From the IMG/VR virus record IMGVR_UViG_3300042554_001565, positions 1-43,014 of that record: a stretch of DNA of 43,014 nucleotides, one strand, 5' to 3'. Under the pieces are notes generated by a model. That model made no database searches, was not told the DNA's origin, and saw only the letters and a program-made list of their open reading frames with translations. A program made the position numbers and the translations under genes. The first letter of the stretch is position 1. Every line of letters starts with the position of its first letter. Positions 25,557 through 33,264 of this stretch are shown one piece after another. This DNA is from a virus.

Positions 25557-27241
25557 GGTTCAGGGGGTTGTTGAGGGGGCGGGGGTTCGCCCTGCATCTG
25601 CTGGGCTGTGGCCGCAGCGGTGGCCAGCTTTGCCGGGTCCGCCATGGCGGATCGCATCAGCTGTTCCTGTTGCGCCGCCTGGGCCTGCTGAGCCTTGATC
25701 TCGGCCACCTTCTGCTCGGATAGAACCAGGTCGATCGATTCGAGGCCCAGCCCGTTGCTCAGCCGGGTGATGGCATCGCTTACATCGATGCGAGCCGCCA
25801 CCTCGTCGGGGCCCACGATCCGGGACAGGGAATCCAAACCCTGGAAAAAGCGCAACATCTTCTCCAGATCGTTGCCTCGGCCGACCGCGGCCAGGCCAAC
25901 GGACACCACCGGCTTCACCAGGTCCTTGGGGATCTGAACCTTCCCCTGACGGGTCAGAACGTGGAGCTTCCGGGTGATGTAGGGATTCTGAAACTCGGTC
26001 GTGAGGATGCTGTAGATCCCCACCTGCCCCTCGTCCATCTGCTGGGCCACCATCCGGATCTCTTCGGCGGTGGTCCGCTCCGAGTCTCGGACGTTCGACA
26101 TCATGAAAGCCCGCTTCAATGCGGCCTCCACCCGTTGCAGGCGGGCCTCGGCCACCACCAGGCCCTGCCCCCTGCGGCCATCGGATCCCAGCTCCTTCAC
26201 GTCGTCTGGGTGGCCAACCACGTATCCGCCGTTGCGGCAGGCCACCAGGTCGTTGATGCTGGTGACCCCGCCAGGGCGCACCAGGTTTTTGGATTCGGCG
26301 GCGATCATCGCCCCCTCGGTCAGCGCCTGGCTCAGGGATTCGGCGGTCTGCAAATCGGCCAGGCACCGGGCCTCGATGTAGCCGGGGCCGTAGTCGCAGC
26401 TGTCGATCCTCGTTGCCCGCAGCGGCATCCAGGGGGAAATCTCAAGGCCGACTTCCTCCTCTTGCCCCTTGATCTCCTGCCCTTTGCATTCCTGGCACCA
26501 CTTGACTTTCTTCCTCTGGTAGTCCCACTCCACATGGGTGAAGACCTTGATCACCTCCTCCTCGTCCATGACCCTGTTGGGGGCCAACGGATCGGGGCTG
26601 TTGTCCTCGCCCTTCTCGTCATCGAGCAGGCCCAGGTGCCCGGCCACCACCTTCGGCAAACTGTCCTCGGTGAGGCTCTCGCAGATCACCAGCTCCAGCG
26701 GCCGGCCCATCGGGTCCCGCTTCAGCACGTAGCGGTTCAGGTGGTAGCAGGTGAGCCCATCCTCCTCGTCGTCATAGAGAACGACGTTGCCAGGGCCGAT
26801 CAGGTGGACCATCGCCTCCAGCACCACGGCGCGATCGGCGGTGCTGTTGATCTCGCGCAACACCGACTGCTCCAAGGCCAACAGGCTGCGGTCAAACTCG
26901 ACCATGGATTGAGCTATTTGATCCTCCGCCCTTCCGGCCTGCCGGGCATCAGTGATCAGGCTGGCCCGCTGCCTCTCGTCGAGCGTGTACTTGAAGAAGG
27001 TCTCAGAAGCCGGCATGACCGCCAGCAGCCAGCGGCTGGCCAGGTGCTGGTGACCCTCCTGCCCGATGCCATTCCAAGGCAGCGGGTAGGTCTCGGGCTG
27101 GCCCTGGTCCGGGTCGTTGGCGGCCGGCACCAGCCAAGGCAACGTCAGCCGGCACGACCGTCGGGCACGCGACAGCCAGCGGTCACGATCGGACCGGAGC
27201 TTCTCATAGCGCTGTTCGGCTGGTCCCTGCGTGGTATCCAT
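25553..27241 (-). CDS. Portal (head-tail connector, T7 gp8-like)
   Basis: This 562-residue protein forms the dodecameric DNA gate. The N-terminal PAEQRYEKLRSDRDRWLSRA, the AARWLLAVMP-like segment (SRWLLAVMPASETFFKY) and the acidic, Cys-containing loop (KWCQECKGQEIKGQEEEVG) are those of podoviral portals. A Gln-rich helical C-terminus ends in a Pro run. The size is near T7 gp8 (536). It starts on the stop of the gp7.3-like gene (TGATG). Confidence 0.92.
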   Translation of the reverse strand: MDTTQGPAEQRYEKLRSDRDRWLSRARRSCRLTLPWLVPAANDPDQGQPETYPLPWNGIGQEGHQHLASRWLLAVMPASETFFKYTLDERQRASLITDARQAGRAEDQIAQSMVEFDRSLLALEQSVLREINSTADRAVVLEAMVHLIGPGNVVLYDDEEDGLTCYHLNRYVLKRDPMGRPLELVICESLTEDSLPKVVAGHLGLLDDEKGEDNSPDPLAPNRVMDEEEVIKVFTHVEWDYQRKKVKWCQECKGQEIKGQEEEVGLEISPWMPLRATRIDSCDYGPGYIEARCLADLQTAESLSQALTEGAMIAAESKNLVRPGGVTSINDLVACRNGGYVVGHPDDVKELGSDGRRGQGLVVAEARLQRVEAALKRAFMMSNVRDSERTTAEEIRMVAQQMDEGQVGIYSILTTEFQNPYITRKLHVLTRQGKVQIPKDLVKPVVSVGLAAVGRGNDLEKMLRFFQGLDSLSRIVGPDEVAARIDVSDAITRLSNGLGLESIDLVLSEQKVAEIKAQQAQAAQQEQLMRSAMADPAKLATAAATAQQMQGEPPPPQQPPEP

Positions 27242-27633
27242 CAGGCCACAATGTTGAGGCCGGCGCCGGGTACCGTTGCAGTGCCGGCAGGAGCAATCGT
27301 CAGCCCGGCGGAGCGCCGCCGCCGAGGCTTCATGGGCTCAGTGATCAGGGCTGTGCCTGCCGCAGGTTCTGCGGTTGTGGTGCTGGCGGTGTAGGGCGCT
27401 GTTCCCGTGGCCTCTGCCTGCATCGCGGCAGTTTGCTCCGCCAGCGACGCCCTCGCTTCCTCTCGTTGAGCGTTGGCAGCCGCAATCTGCTCGTCCAACC
27501 GACTCTGTAGTCGTTCTTGGGCCCCCTGCATCTGCAGGCGCAGCATCGCCATCTGTTCGTTTTGCGCATCGATCTGCGCTTTGTTGGGCCCCGATTTGAC
27601 GACCTTGGGCGCGCGTGGCTTGGCTGAGCACAT
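27241..27633 (-). CDS. Small virion protein, T7 gp7.3/gp6.7-like paralogue 1
   Basis: This 130-residue protein starts MCSAKPRAPKVVKSGPNKAQ, has a helical, probably coiled-coil middle (RLQMQGAQERLQSRLDEQIA) and a basic RRRRSAGLTIA segment, and ends PGAGLNIVA. The MC start is like T7 gp6.7 and the GxGLNI end like GGGINI of T7 gp7.3, both small virion proteins needed for adsorption or infectivity. ATG 27633 follows the upstream stop by two bases. It shares both end motifs with the next gene, suggesting paralogy. Confidence 0.72.
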   Translation of the reverse strand: MCSAKPRAPKVVKSGPNKAQIDAQNEQMAMLRLQMQGAQERLQSRLDEQIAAANAQREEARASLAEQTAAMQAEATGTAPYTASTTTAEPAAGTALITEPMKPRRRRSAGLTIAPAGTATVPGAGLNIVA

Positions 27634-27635
27634 GG

Positions 27636-28040
27636 TCAATTCCCCGTGGTGATGTTGAGGCCGGCCCCCGGGCCTGCCGTGACCGCCTTCGTTCGGTCGA
27701 TCCGCAAGGCTTGCTTGCCAGTCGGCCGCTTTTCGCCGGTGCGGTCGGAGCCGATCGCGGGAGCTGTGGCGGGCTTCTCGGGGGGCGGCGCCCCAACCAG
27801 AGCCGCCAGCCGGGCGGCCTGGGCTGTGGTGTTGGCAGCCCGCCTCGTAGCAACCTCCTGTTCCCTGGTCTGCAGATCAATCCGGTCGCGCACCAAAGCG
27901 TCCAGCTGGCTCTGCTTGAGCGGCACATCAGGATCTTGCAACTGCTGCATCAGCAGCAACTGCTGGTTGGCCAGCGCGTCGTAGGCCCTGGTGTCGGGCG
28001 TGTAGATGGTGGCCCTGGATCCCCCGCCGCCCGCGCACAT
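27636..28040 (-). CDS. Small virion protein, T7 gp6.7/gp7.3-like paralogue 2
   Basis: This 134-residue protein starts MCAGGGGSRATIYTPDTRAY, has a helical middle (LLLMQQLQDPDVPLKQSQLD) and ends KQALRIDRTKAVTAGPGAGL followed by NITTGN. It has the same MC start and GAGLNI end as the neighbour 27241-27633. The KQALRIDR...GAGLNI tail resembles KKSLSVAR...GGGINI of T7 gp7.3. The position between the promoter P2 and the portal equals T7 genes 6.7-7.3. Probably packaged in the head and ejected. Confidence 0.72.
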   Translation of the reverse strand: MCAGGGGSRATIYTPDTRAYDALANQQLLLMQQLQDPDVPLKQSQLDALVRDRIDLQTREQEVATRRAANTTAQAARLAALVGAPPPEKPATAPAIGSDRTGEKRPTGKQALRIDRTKAVTAGPGAGLNITTGN

Positions 28041-28043
28041 GGA

Positions 28044-28250
28044 TCAGCCCCTCCCGGTGTCGAAGGAGGGCGGGTAGACCGTGGGGGCGTCGGCATCGTT
28101 GGTCAGCTCAGACCGCAGCCAGCGCACCACCTGGACAGCACCGATGTGCTGCTGGATCTCGCGGTCCGTGGCCTGCGGGTGCGGGGCGATGTCGGGCCAA
28201 AGACTTTCGAGCTTTTCGACCAGCTCATCTGCGTTCACGGGCTTCGGCAT
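28044..28250 (-). CDS. Small protein at the T7 gp6.5 position
   Basis: This 68-residue protein starts MPKPVNADELVEKLESLWPD and has a helical DREIQQHIGAVQVVRWLRSEL. There is no signal, membrane or metal motif. It is the first gene behind promoter P2, as gene 6.5 is behind phi6.5 in T7. Sequence similarity to gp6.5 is not convincing, so only the position supports the comparison. Function unknown. Confidence 0.6.
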   Translation of the reverse strand: MPKPVNADELVEKLESLWPDIAPHPQATDREIQQHIGAVQVVRWLRSELTNDADAPTVYPPSFDTGRG

Positions 28251-28269
28251 ACAGGGATGCAGAATTCGC

Positions 28270-28289
28270 CCCCATGCTACGGGGTGCCG
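28270..28289 (-). promoter_or_regulatory. Phage RNA polymerase promoter (phi6.5-like, copy P2)
   Basis: The - strand reads CGGCACCCCGTAGCATGGGG. It fills the 26-base gap between the 5' nuclease gene and the first late gene. GGCACCCCGTA is close to the GGGCACCCGTAA part of the Syn5 promoter as I remember it. Confidence 0.75.
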
Positions 28290-29035
28290 TCAGGTGGGTT
28301 CCATAGGATCGGCAGTTCTCGATCCACGTCATACTCGCCAGCCCGCAGAATCCGGGCCAGCCGCACCTGCGTGATGGCATCCCGTTGAGTCAGGCCGGCC
28401 TTGGTAAAAGCCTTCAGCACGGCCGCCCACATCGCGGCAGCATCGGGCTGGCCGCCCAGGATGCCCTCCGCCTTGACCTTGCCGATGCCAGGGCAGCCGG
28501 GGTAGTTGTCCGTGGTGTCGCCGATCAGCGCCTGCGAGAACACATTCAGATCGGCCTGATACGCGGAAACCTCCACGAACTCGTTGCCTCGACGGTGCAG
28601 ACCTGGAATGCCCAGCAAGTCCTTGTCCTCCGAGACGATCACATCACCAGGGCGGCAGAGGATGCCCATGACATCGTCGGCCTCGACCTCGGCCAACATG
28701 GCGATGTTCCACCCCCGCAGCTCCCCGGCAGCGATCACCCATTGGATCAGCTGGCTGTAGCCGGCCGGCTTGCGGCTGGCCTTGCGGTTCGCCTTGTAGG
28801 CGCTGAACAGGGAGTATCGAAAGCTGGCGGCAGTGCCGAGGCACAGGTGCAGCTGGTGGTCGGGCAGCGCATCGCGAACGGATGCAAGGAAGTCTTGGAA
28901 GCGGGCCTTGGCTTCGCCATGCCGGCACGCATAGGTCCAGTCATCTGGTGCCCACTCGATCTCGTATTCGGCCGCGGCGGTGCAGCGGCGGAGGTAGAGC
29001 TCCGCATCCACAAGGGCCCTGGGTTGGTCGGTCAT
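28277..29035 (-). CDS. 5'-3' exonuclease / flap nuclease (T7 gp6-like)
   Basis: This 252-residue nuclease is of the PIN/FEN superfamily. Metal-binding motifs in order are D10 (LVDAELYLRR), the arch-proximal basic YKANRKASRK (80-89), EADD (118-121), SEDKDL (135-140) and GDTTDNYPG (172-180), followed by the helix-hairpin-helix PGIGKVKAEGIL. In T7 gp6 removes RNA primers and degrades host DNA. ATG 29035 overlaps the upstream stop (ATGA) and is preferred to ATG 29041. It is the last gene before the late promoter, as in T7. Confidence 0.9.
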   Translation of the reverse strand: MTDQPRALVDAELYLRRCTAAAEYEIEWAPDDWTYACRHGEAKARFQDFLASVRDALPDHQLHLCLGTAASFRYSLFSAYKANRKASRKPAGYSQLIQWVIAAGELRGWNIAMLAEVEADDVMGILCRPGDVIVSEDKDLLGIPGLHRRGNEFVEVSAYQADLNVFSQALIGDTTDNYPGCPGIGKVKAEGILGGQPDAAAMWAAVLKAFTKAGLTQRDAITQVRLARILRAGEYDVDRELPILWNPPDGTP

Positions 29036-29445
29036 ACCCATTCCGGTGTGTAGTTGTCAATAATGCCTAGAACTTCGTTCACCTCTACGCCGTCTGAGAG
29101 GTTGAGAACCTCGTCGCGCAACTGCGTAAAGGCCTCTTGTGCCTCAACTTCCCTGGGGCTTAGCTGGCCCACCTCCGTTGGCACCGGGGGGTTCCGCAGC
29201 CAGTCCTGAACCCGCTGCAGCACGTCGGACGGGACATGCTGGGAGCGGAACGGAAGCCAGCGCGATCCGTCCCATTGACCATCGGGCATCCATGCGGCGC
29301 ATTGGTGAAGAAAAATCCCCCACTTGTTATCACGGGCAAACGTCACAAGCCACTGCCCCTTGCAGCGTCCGAGCCCAGGGCGGGCAGTCACGATGATGCT
29401 GTCCGTGCCGATCTTTTCTTTCAGGATTAAGTAGGTGTCAGTCAT
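29032..29445 (-). CDS. Uncharacterised protein in the DNA-metabolism operon
   Basis: This 137-residue protein starts MTDTYLILKEKIGTDSIIVT. It contains the alternating pattern KGQWLVTFARDNKWGIFLHQ, typical of a small beta-sheet domain, and an acidic helical C-terminus (FTQLRDEVLNLSDGVEVNEVLGI). It is translationally coupled on both sides (TGATG upstream, ATGA downstream). No metal motif or membrane segment. I do not recognise it. Co-operonic location suggests a role in replication or host takeover. Confidence 0.6.
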   Translation of the reverse strand: MTDTYLILKEKIGTDSIIVTARPGLGRCKGQWLVTFARDNKWGIFLHQCAAWMPDGQWDGSRWLPFRSQHVPSDVLQRVQDWLRNPPVPTEVGQLSPREVEAQEAFTQLRDEVLNLSDGVEVNEVLGIIDNYTPEWV

Positions 29446-29663
29446 CAGAGAATGGGGGTGTCGTTGTGGCGGCTTCGATATGCCTCCAGGTCGCGGAAGT
29501 GCATATCTGCAAACCGTGGATGGGCGTCCAGAAAATCCCAGGTCGGAAGCGTAAAGTTGGCATTCAACGGGACTTCCCTGTTGAACTGCGCAACCGACCA
29601 ATAGCCATTGAGCAAGCCGCATTGCATGATCCGGCGGAGTTTGTCATCAGGCAGCAGACTCAC
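29445..29663 (-). CDS. Small uncharacterised protein in the DNA-metabolism operon
   Basis: This 72-residue protein starts VSLLPDDKLRRIMQCGLLNG. GTG 29663 is chosen because GTGA overlaps the stop of the upstream gene, the coupling used throughout this operon. ATG further inside (MQCGLL) is an alternative. It has a helical N-terminus and a FTLPTWDFLDAHPRFADMHF segment with several aromatics. Not recognised. Confidence 0.55.
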   Translation of the reverse strand: MSLLPDDKLRRIMQCGLLNGYWSVAQFNREVPLNANFTLPTWDFLDAHPRFADMHFRDLEAYRSRHNDTPIL

Positions 29664-30181
29664 TGCGCCTCCAGCTGCCTTTTCAGCTCTCGCTGCTCCC
29701 GCAAGTGCTGTTCCCACTCATCTGGAGTAAGGCCCCGGCGCCTCGGAGCATGGGCCGGGAGGAGCCGCTGTCCGTTGCCAGCCGCCGCCAGGTGATAGGC
29801 GGCTGGGTTTTCCGCACCCTTTGGGACAATCGCGCCGGAGACCGCCGGCAGCATGGCCAGCTGCTGCGACGTCGGTTGGACGTATCGAGGCAGGTCTGCC
29901 TTGAACCCCCATGCTCGATTCGGCATGCCTCCCTGGCACCGATAGAGCGGCACCATCAGCTGCTGCCACGTCGGGAAGCGCAGGAACTCACCGGTTGCAT
30001 CTTGGATCCAGCGCTCGCATGCCCATAGGAACTGCGGTGTGCTGACCTCCGGGAAATCGATGCTGAAGCTGAGAAACTTCAGCTTGAATTCCTCGGTGTC
30101 CCATGCCGCGTCGGGCCGGGTCCTGATGTGGCGCTCGATCATGCGGCAGCCACGGGTGAAGGCCTCCGGATCAAGCAGCAT
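29660..30181 (-). CDS. Uncharacterised helical protein, possible replication-initiation or helicase-loader partner
   Basis: This 173-residue protein carries FKLKFLSFSIDFPEVSTPQF, then LWACERWIQD and FLRFPTWQQLMVPLYRCQGG. A helical unit with ...W...FP(T)...L recalls helicase-loader or inhibitor proteins of the G39P kind, but the match is only by pattern. The basic C-terminus (RRRGLTPDEWEQHLREQREL) looks like a coiled-coil or DNA-binding tail. It sits directly after the zinc-ribbon protein (11-base overlap). As no phage helicase or primase is present, a host-helicase recruiter is attractive but unproven. Confidence 0.55.
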   Translation of the reverse strand: MLLDPEAFTRGCRMIERHIRTRPDAAWDTEEFKLKFLSFSIDFPEVSTPQFLWACERWIQDATGEFLRFPTWQQLMVPLYRCQGGMPNRAWGFKADLPRYVQPTSQQLAMLPAVSGAIVPKGAENPAAYHLAAAGNGQRLLPAHAPRRRGLTPDEWEQHLREQRELKRQLEAQ

Positions 30182-30782
30182 CAGCCTTCTCCAGCATGTC
30201 CCGGATTGCCGCGGCGGCCGGGTCGCCCGCGGGGGCGGCGGCCGGCGGGGCTGCCGAGGCGATGCCTCGCAGGTACTCAGGCTTCAGGGCCTGCCACCCG
30301 TGCTCGATGCCGGCTTCCACCAGGGCGCGGGCGTTCCAGTGCATGCCCTGTTGGCACAGGGTGCCAACCCGATTGGCGGACAGGGTGAATGCAGCCTGGG
30401 TCCAGGTGGCCGCGAGGCGGTGCTTGCCCCAGCGGCTTTCGTTCCACCACGTCAGCATTTTGTCGAGAAGGGCCGGCGGCAGGCCATCGCGCTCGATGTC
30501 CGCGAGCCAGGGCTCGGTGCCAGTGATCGGATGCAACCGCTCCGCAGCGGCTGCGCGCCTCCGTGGTGCGACCGGCGGCGGCGGGGCCGGCTGAGGATCG
30601 GGCACCACGGCCAGGGGCACCTGCTGCCAAGCCCCGTCCTGGAAAGCCTCGACCCGTTGAACTGTGCTGAACGATTTGCCGCACCCCCGGCAGGCGTGGC
30701 GGCGGCGGATGGCGTTCTCGCTCGGGCTCTCGCGGGTTTCGAGCACCCGGTTATGGGGATGCTGGCAGTGAGGGCACTTCAT
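30171..30782 (-). CDS. NrdR-type zinc ribbon fused to an unknown helical domain
   Basis: This 203-residue protein has residues 1-45 (MKCPHCQHPHNRVLETRESP, then ENAIRRRHACRGCGKSFSTV) closely following the N-terminal zinc ribbon of NrdR: C3/C6 and C31/C34, the IRRRxxC spacing and the RVE end. NrdR's ATP-cone is missing. A Pro/Ala linker (~60-80) leads instead to a helical domain with LPPALLDKMLTWWNESRWGK and TWTQAAFTLSANRVG, then an Ala/Pro-rich end. NrdR represses ribonucleotide reductase genes. Here I infer DNA binding in replication or regulation. It starts on the upstream stop (TGATG). Confidence 0.65.
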   Translation of the reverse strand: MKCPHCQHPHNRVLETRESPSENAIRRRHACRGCGKSFSTVQRVEAFQDGAWQQVPLAVVPDPQPAPPPPVAPRRRAAAAERLHPITGTEPWLADIERDGLPPALLDKMLTWWNESRWGKHRLAATWTQAAFTLSANRVGTLCQQGMHWNARALVEAGIEHGWQALKPEYLRGIASAAPPAAAPAGDPAAAAIRDMLEKADAA

Positions 30783-31915
30783 CAGACCAAGCTCCAGTCG
30801 ATCGTGATGGCCGGGTGCAGGTTGCCCTCGATCAGGGCATCGACGACAGCCAAGCGCGTCCTGCCGGCCAGGCTCGCTGCCAACTCACACCGCAGCTTGT
30901 GCTCTGCGTCGGCGTTCCATGAACAAGCCGGTGTCGCCTCGGCCTCGGTAGCCGTGGGGATGAAAGCCTCATGGGTGAGCATCGATCGGGCCAGCCCCTG
31001 AACCACGGCAGAAACGCCCGCAACGGCCTCGTCGCTGATCTCGATGGCGGGCGGCTCTGGCACCTCTGCCGGTGTGATCGCAAGCAGGGCCTCCCCCTCC
31101 AGCAGGGCAACCACCGCACCAAAGTCGGCGGCCCTGGCCTCCGCCGCTGCGGCCCTGGCCTCGGCATCGGCCGCCTTCTGCTCGGCCTCCTGGATCGCCA
31201 GTAGGGCGGCCGCGTCGGCCTCCTCCTGCGCCTTGCGGGCCGCTTCGGCGATGGCCTCCTCCTGCGCCTTGATGCGTGCGTCCTCGGCCTCCCTCTCCTG
31301 CTGGATCCGCTGCTGCTCGCGCAGCTGCTCCAACTCGGCGGCGGCGGCCTCGTCGGCCAGGGCCTTGGTGTGGGCGGCTTCGAGGGTGCGGATCGTCTCC
31401 AGCAGGGCAGCGGCAGCCTCTTCCTTGAACTCCTCCAGCCCGTCGATGTCGGCGTTCTTGGCGCTTTCGAGGCTGATGGCCAGGGCCTCGGCGCTGGCAC
31501 CAAACGGCACCCGGCCAAGATCCGTGATGAAGTGGATCATGTCCCGGTGCCGCTGCACCCGATCGGCCTCAGCCTTGGTGATGGCATCAAGCGCATCCTG
31601 GTGCGGCCTGATCAAAGACTCCACTTCGTCCTTGAGCGCGGCGGCCTGCTCATCGACCTTGCGGCCATAGGCCAGTGCGAAGGCCTTGGCGTCGGTGCGG
31701 GCTGATTCGATCCGGCTCTTGAGCTTGCGCTGGGCAAACACATAGGAGCGGGCGGCCTTGTTGCCGTCCTTGCTCGCGTAGTCGAAGGCTACATCGGCAG
31801 CCTTCTCCTTCGCCTCTTTGATGTCGCCAAGCAGCACATCAAACTGGCTGATGACGATGGCCTTGGGCGCAGTGGCCAGGGCCTCGGCTTCGGGGGGTGG
31901 AATGGTGGCAGTCAT
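30782..31915 (-). CDS. Long coiled-coil protein of the replication/recombination operon
   Basis: This 377-residue protein starts MTATIPPPEAEALATAPKAI. The central part is a long Ala/Glu/Arg-rich coiled coil (LEQLREQQRIQQEREAEDAR; QKAADAEARAAAAEARAADF). The flanks have helical KSRIESARTDAKAFALAYGR and a C-terminal LAGRTRLAVVDALIEGNLHP. Similar coiled-coil proteins accompany SSB or annealing recombinases in other phages (DUF1351-like neighbourhood), but I cannot confirm the family. ATG 31915 overlaps the resolvase stop (ATGA). The longer reading frame upstream to 32083 is antisense-like sequence and is rejected. Confidence 0.65.
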   Translation of the reverse strand: MTATIPPPEAEALATAPKAIVISQFDVLLGDIKEAKEKAADVAFDYASKDGNKAARSYVFAQRKLKSRIESARTDAKAFALAYGRKVDEQAAALKDEVESLIRPHQDALDAITKAEADRVQRHRDMIHFITDLGRVPFGASAEALAISLESAKNADIDGLEEFKEEAAAALLETIRTLEAAHTKALADEAAAAELEQLREQQRIQQEREAEDARIKAQEEAIAEAARKAQEEADAAALLAIQEAEQKAADAEARAAAAEARAADFGAVVALLEGEALLAITPAEVPEPPAIEISDEAVAGVSAVVQGLARSMLTHEAFIPTATEAEATPACSWNADAEHKLRCELAASLAGRTRLAVVDALIEGNLHPAITIDWSLV

Positions 31916-32379
31916 TTCGGTTGGTTGAGAACGTGACGGGCGTAGATGGCGAGAGCAAGCGCTGCCCACAGGTGGCTCTTGATCCCGTAGGTAGGACCGG
32001 GGTTCTTCTTGACTCCCGGTGGGCCAAGTAGATCGATCAATGCCTGGCGGACATTGCCGTCCTTGGCCCGGGTGGTGCCGCACAAATGGAGCTTGATGTC
32101 CTGGCGGAAGTAGCGGGCGGTGAAATGCTTGAAGAAATAGGCCTCCTCAAATCGACCGATCCACGTGCAGGTTTCAAACACTTCTGCGCCTACGGGCATC
32201 CCGTATGAAGCGATCATTTCGATTGCTACATGGGGATATGGGTAAACTGTGTCGTAGCTTTTTAGGGTGGCGACAACCTCCTGATTGGCCTGGATGTTGG
32301 CGGAAAGGATCTTTCGATCGGGGCTGATGACCACGACCCCGGACACTTCGGGGCCGGGGTCGATGGCCATGATGTTCAT
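31912..32379 (-). CDS. RuvC-like Holliday junction resolvase
   Basis: This 155-residue RNase H-fold nuclease starts MNIMAIDPGPEVSGVVVI (D7). It carries VAIEMIASYG (E54) and a C-terminal helix GIKSHLWAALALAIYARHV. The third acidic position of RuvC is occupied by H136 in GIKSHLWAA, as in some phage members. T7 uses the unrelated gp3 endonuclease for this task; here it is replaced. It resolves branched DNA before packaging. Coupled by ATGA overlap at both ends. Confidence 0.82.
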   Translation of the reverse strand: MNIMAIDPGPEVSGVVVISPDRKILSANIQANQEVVATLKSYDTVYPYPHVAIEMIASYGMPVGAEVFETCTWIGRFEEAYFFKHFTARYFRQDIKLHLCGTTRAKDGNVRQALIDLLGPPGVKKNPGPTYGIKSHLWAALALAIYARHVLNQPK

Positions 32380-32717
32380 CGCTTCCTACCTCGCTGGTCG
32401 TAGGTGTCGGCATTGATGACCGCGAGACGATCGCCACCACGCGCCGCGAACGGTCTATGCAGCATCGATGGATCCTTCCTGGCGATACGGATCCCCTGCT
32501 GAATCCCATCCAGGTAGGCCACCCTGGCATCGATGGCCAGTTCCTTGTTGCCTGCTCGCAGCCCGGCCCAAAGCCAGCGACCGAGGGCAATGGGCAATGC
32601 CAGGAAAATAGGCGCGGCCCAGTGCCCACCAGCGTTCCAGTCGTACCAGGCCAGCCCGTACCAGGCTGGGGTGCGTTCACCATGCCGGATGAATTGGAGC
32701 AGTTTGAACCGCTTCAT
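32376..32717 (-). CDS. Uncharacterised protein with a hydrophobic segment
   Basis: This 113-residue protein starts MKRFKLLQFIRHGERTPAWY. Residues ~30-53 (GGHWAAPIFLALPIALGRWL, then WAGL) form a hydrophobic stretch that could span a membrane once. The C-terminal half is soluble and basic (YLDGIQQGIRIARKDPSMLH). ATGA overlaps on both sides place it in the replication operon. No family recognised. Confidence 0.55.
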   Translation of the reverse strand: MKRFKLLQFIRHGERTPAWYGLAWYDWNAGGHWAAPIFLALPIALGRWLWAGLRAGNKELAIDARVAYLDGIQQGIRIARKDPSMLHRPFAARGGDRLAVINADTYDQRGRKR

Positions 32718-33058
32718 TCGCCGTCCCCCAGTCTCTCGAACAGGTCACCTTGCTGCTGGTGCTGGGCAAAGCCCTCCAGCTCGTCGGTGTACTTGCGGGA
32801 ATAGGCCACCTTGGCCTTGATCGATGTCCGGCCGGCCAGCCGGTCAAAGGTCAGCGACAGGCCCATGGTGAAGCGGCCCGCGATGCTGGTCTTCGCAGCT
32901 TCGGCCAGGTGCTCCTTGAGCATGTAGCTCGCCAGCTCCTGCGCTTTGGCCAGCTCCCGTTCATTGAGGTCAGTTTCCGCAGCAAAGCCCTCTAACGTTC
33001 TAGTAACGTCGACACCGTTAATTTTAACGGTTGTCCTGCCCACGGATGGTTTAGGCAT
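32714..33058 (-). CDS. Uncharacterised protein in the replication operon
   Basis: This 114-residue protein starts MPKPSVGRTTVKINGVDVTR. A helical ELAKAQELASYMLKEHLAEA is followed by a beta-like FTMGLSLTFDRLAGRTSIKA. The end, QQQGDLFERLGDGE, is acidic and could be a protein-contact tail like those that bind clamps or SSB. It begins exactly at the stop base of the upstream small gene (33058). Not recognised. Confidence 0.55.
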   Translation of the reverse strand: MPKPSVGRTTVKINGVDVTRTLEGFAAETDLNERELAKAQELASYMLKEHLAEAAKTSIAGRFTMGLSLTFDRLAGRTSIKAKVAYSRKYTDELEGFAQHQQQGDLFERLGDGE

Positions 33059-33264
33059 TAGATCGTTCCTCTGCGACGCTTGATTTCATCTACCTCCTCC
33101 CGCACTTGCTCGCGGCAAAAAGCGGATAGGTGATGACTGCATTCCTCGCGTTCCGAGGCTGGAACCTCCATCTCTGCCTGGCAGTAGACATCGACGTTCT
33201 CGTAGTTGACTAGGTTGACCTTTGCAGAAAACGAGCGTGTGACTTTAATCATCAGCGACGTCAC
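33058..33264 (-). CDS. Small conserved-looking protein downstream of SSB
   Basis: This 68-residue protein starts VTSLMIKVTRSFSAKVNLVN. The middle is NYENVDVYCQAEMEVPASER and the end HLSAFCREQVREEVDEIKRR. I remember similar short proteins (IKVTRSFSxKxNLGNYE) in phage genomes, without known function. GTG 33264 overlaps the SSB stop (GTGA); ATG 33252 (MIKVTRSF) is an equally good biological start. It has three Cys residues but no zinc-finger spacing. Confidence 0.6.
   Translation of the reverse strand: MTSLMIKVTRSFSAKVNLVNYENVDVYCQAEMEVPASEREECSHHLSAFCREQVREEVDEIKRRRGTI

Noticed and set aside
25961-27394. 477-codon + strand frame
   Set aside because: Antisense shadow of the portal gene.
31916-32083. 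N-terminal extension of the coiled-coil gene up to 32083
   Set aside because: Lies entirely within the resolvase gene in another frame; ATG 31915 with ATGA overlap is far better.
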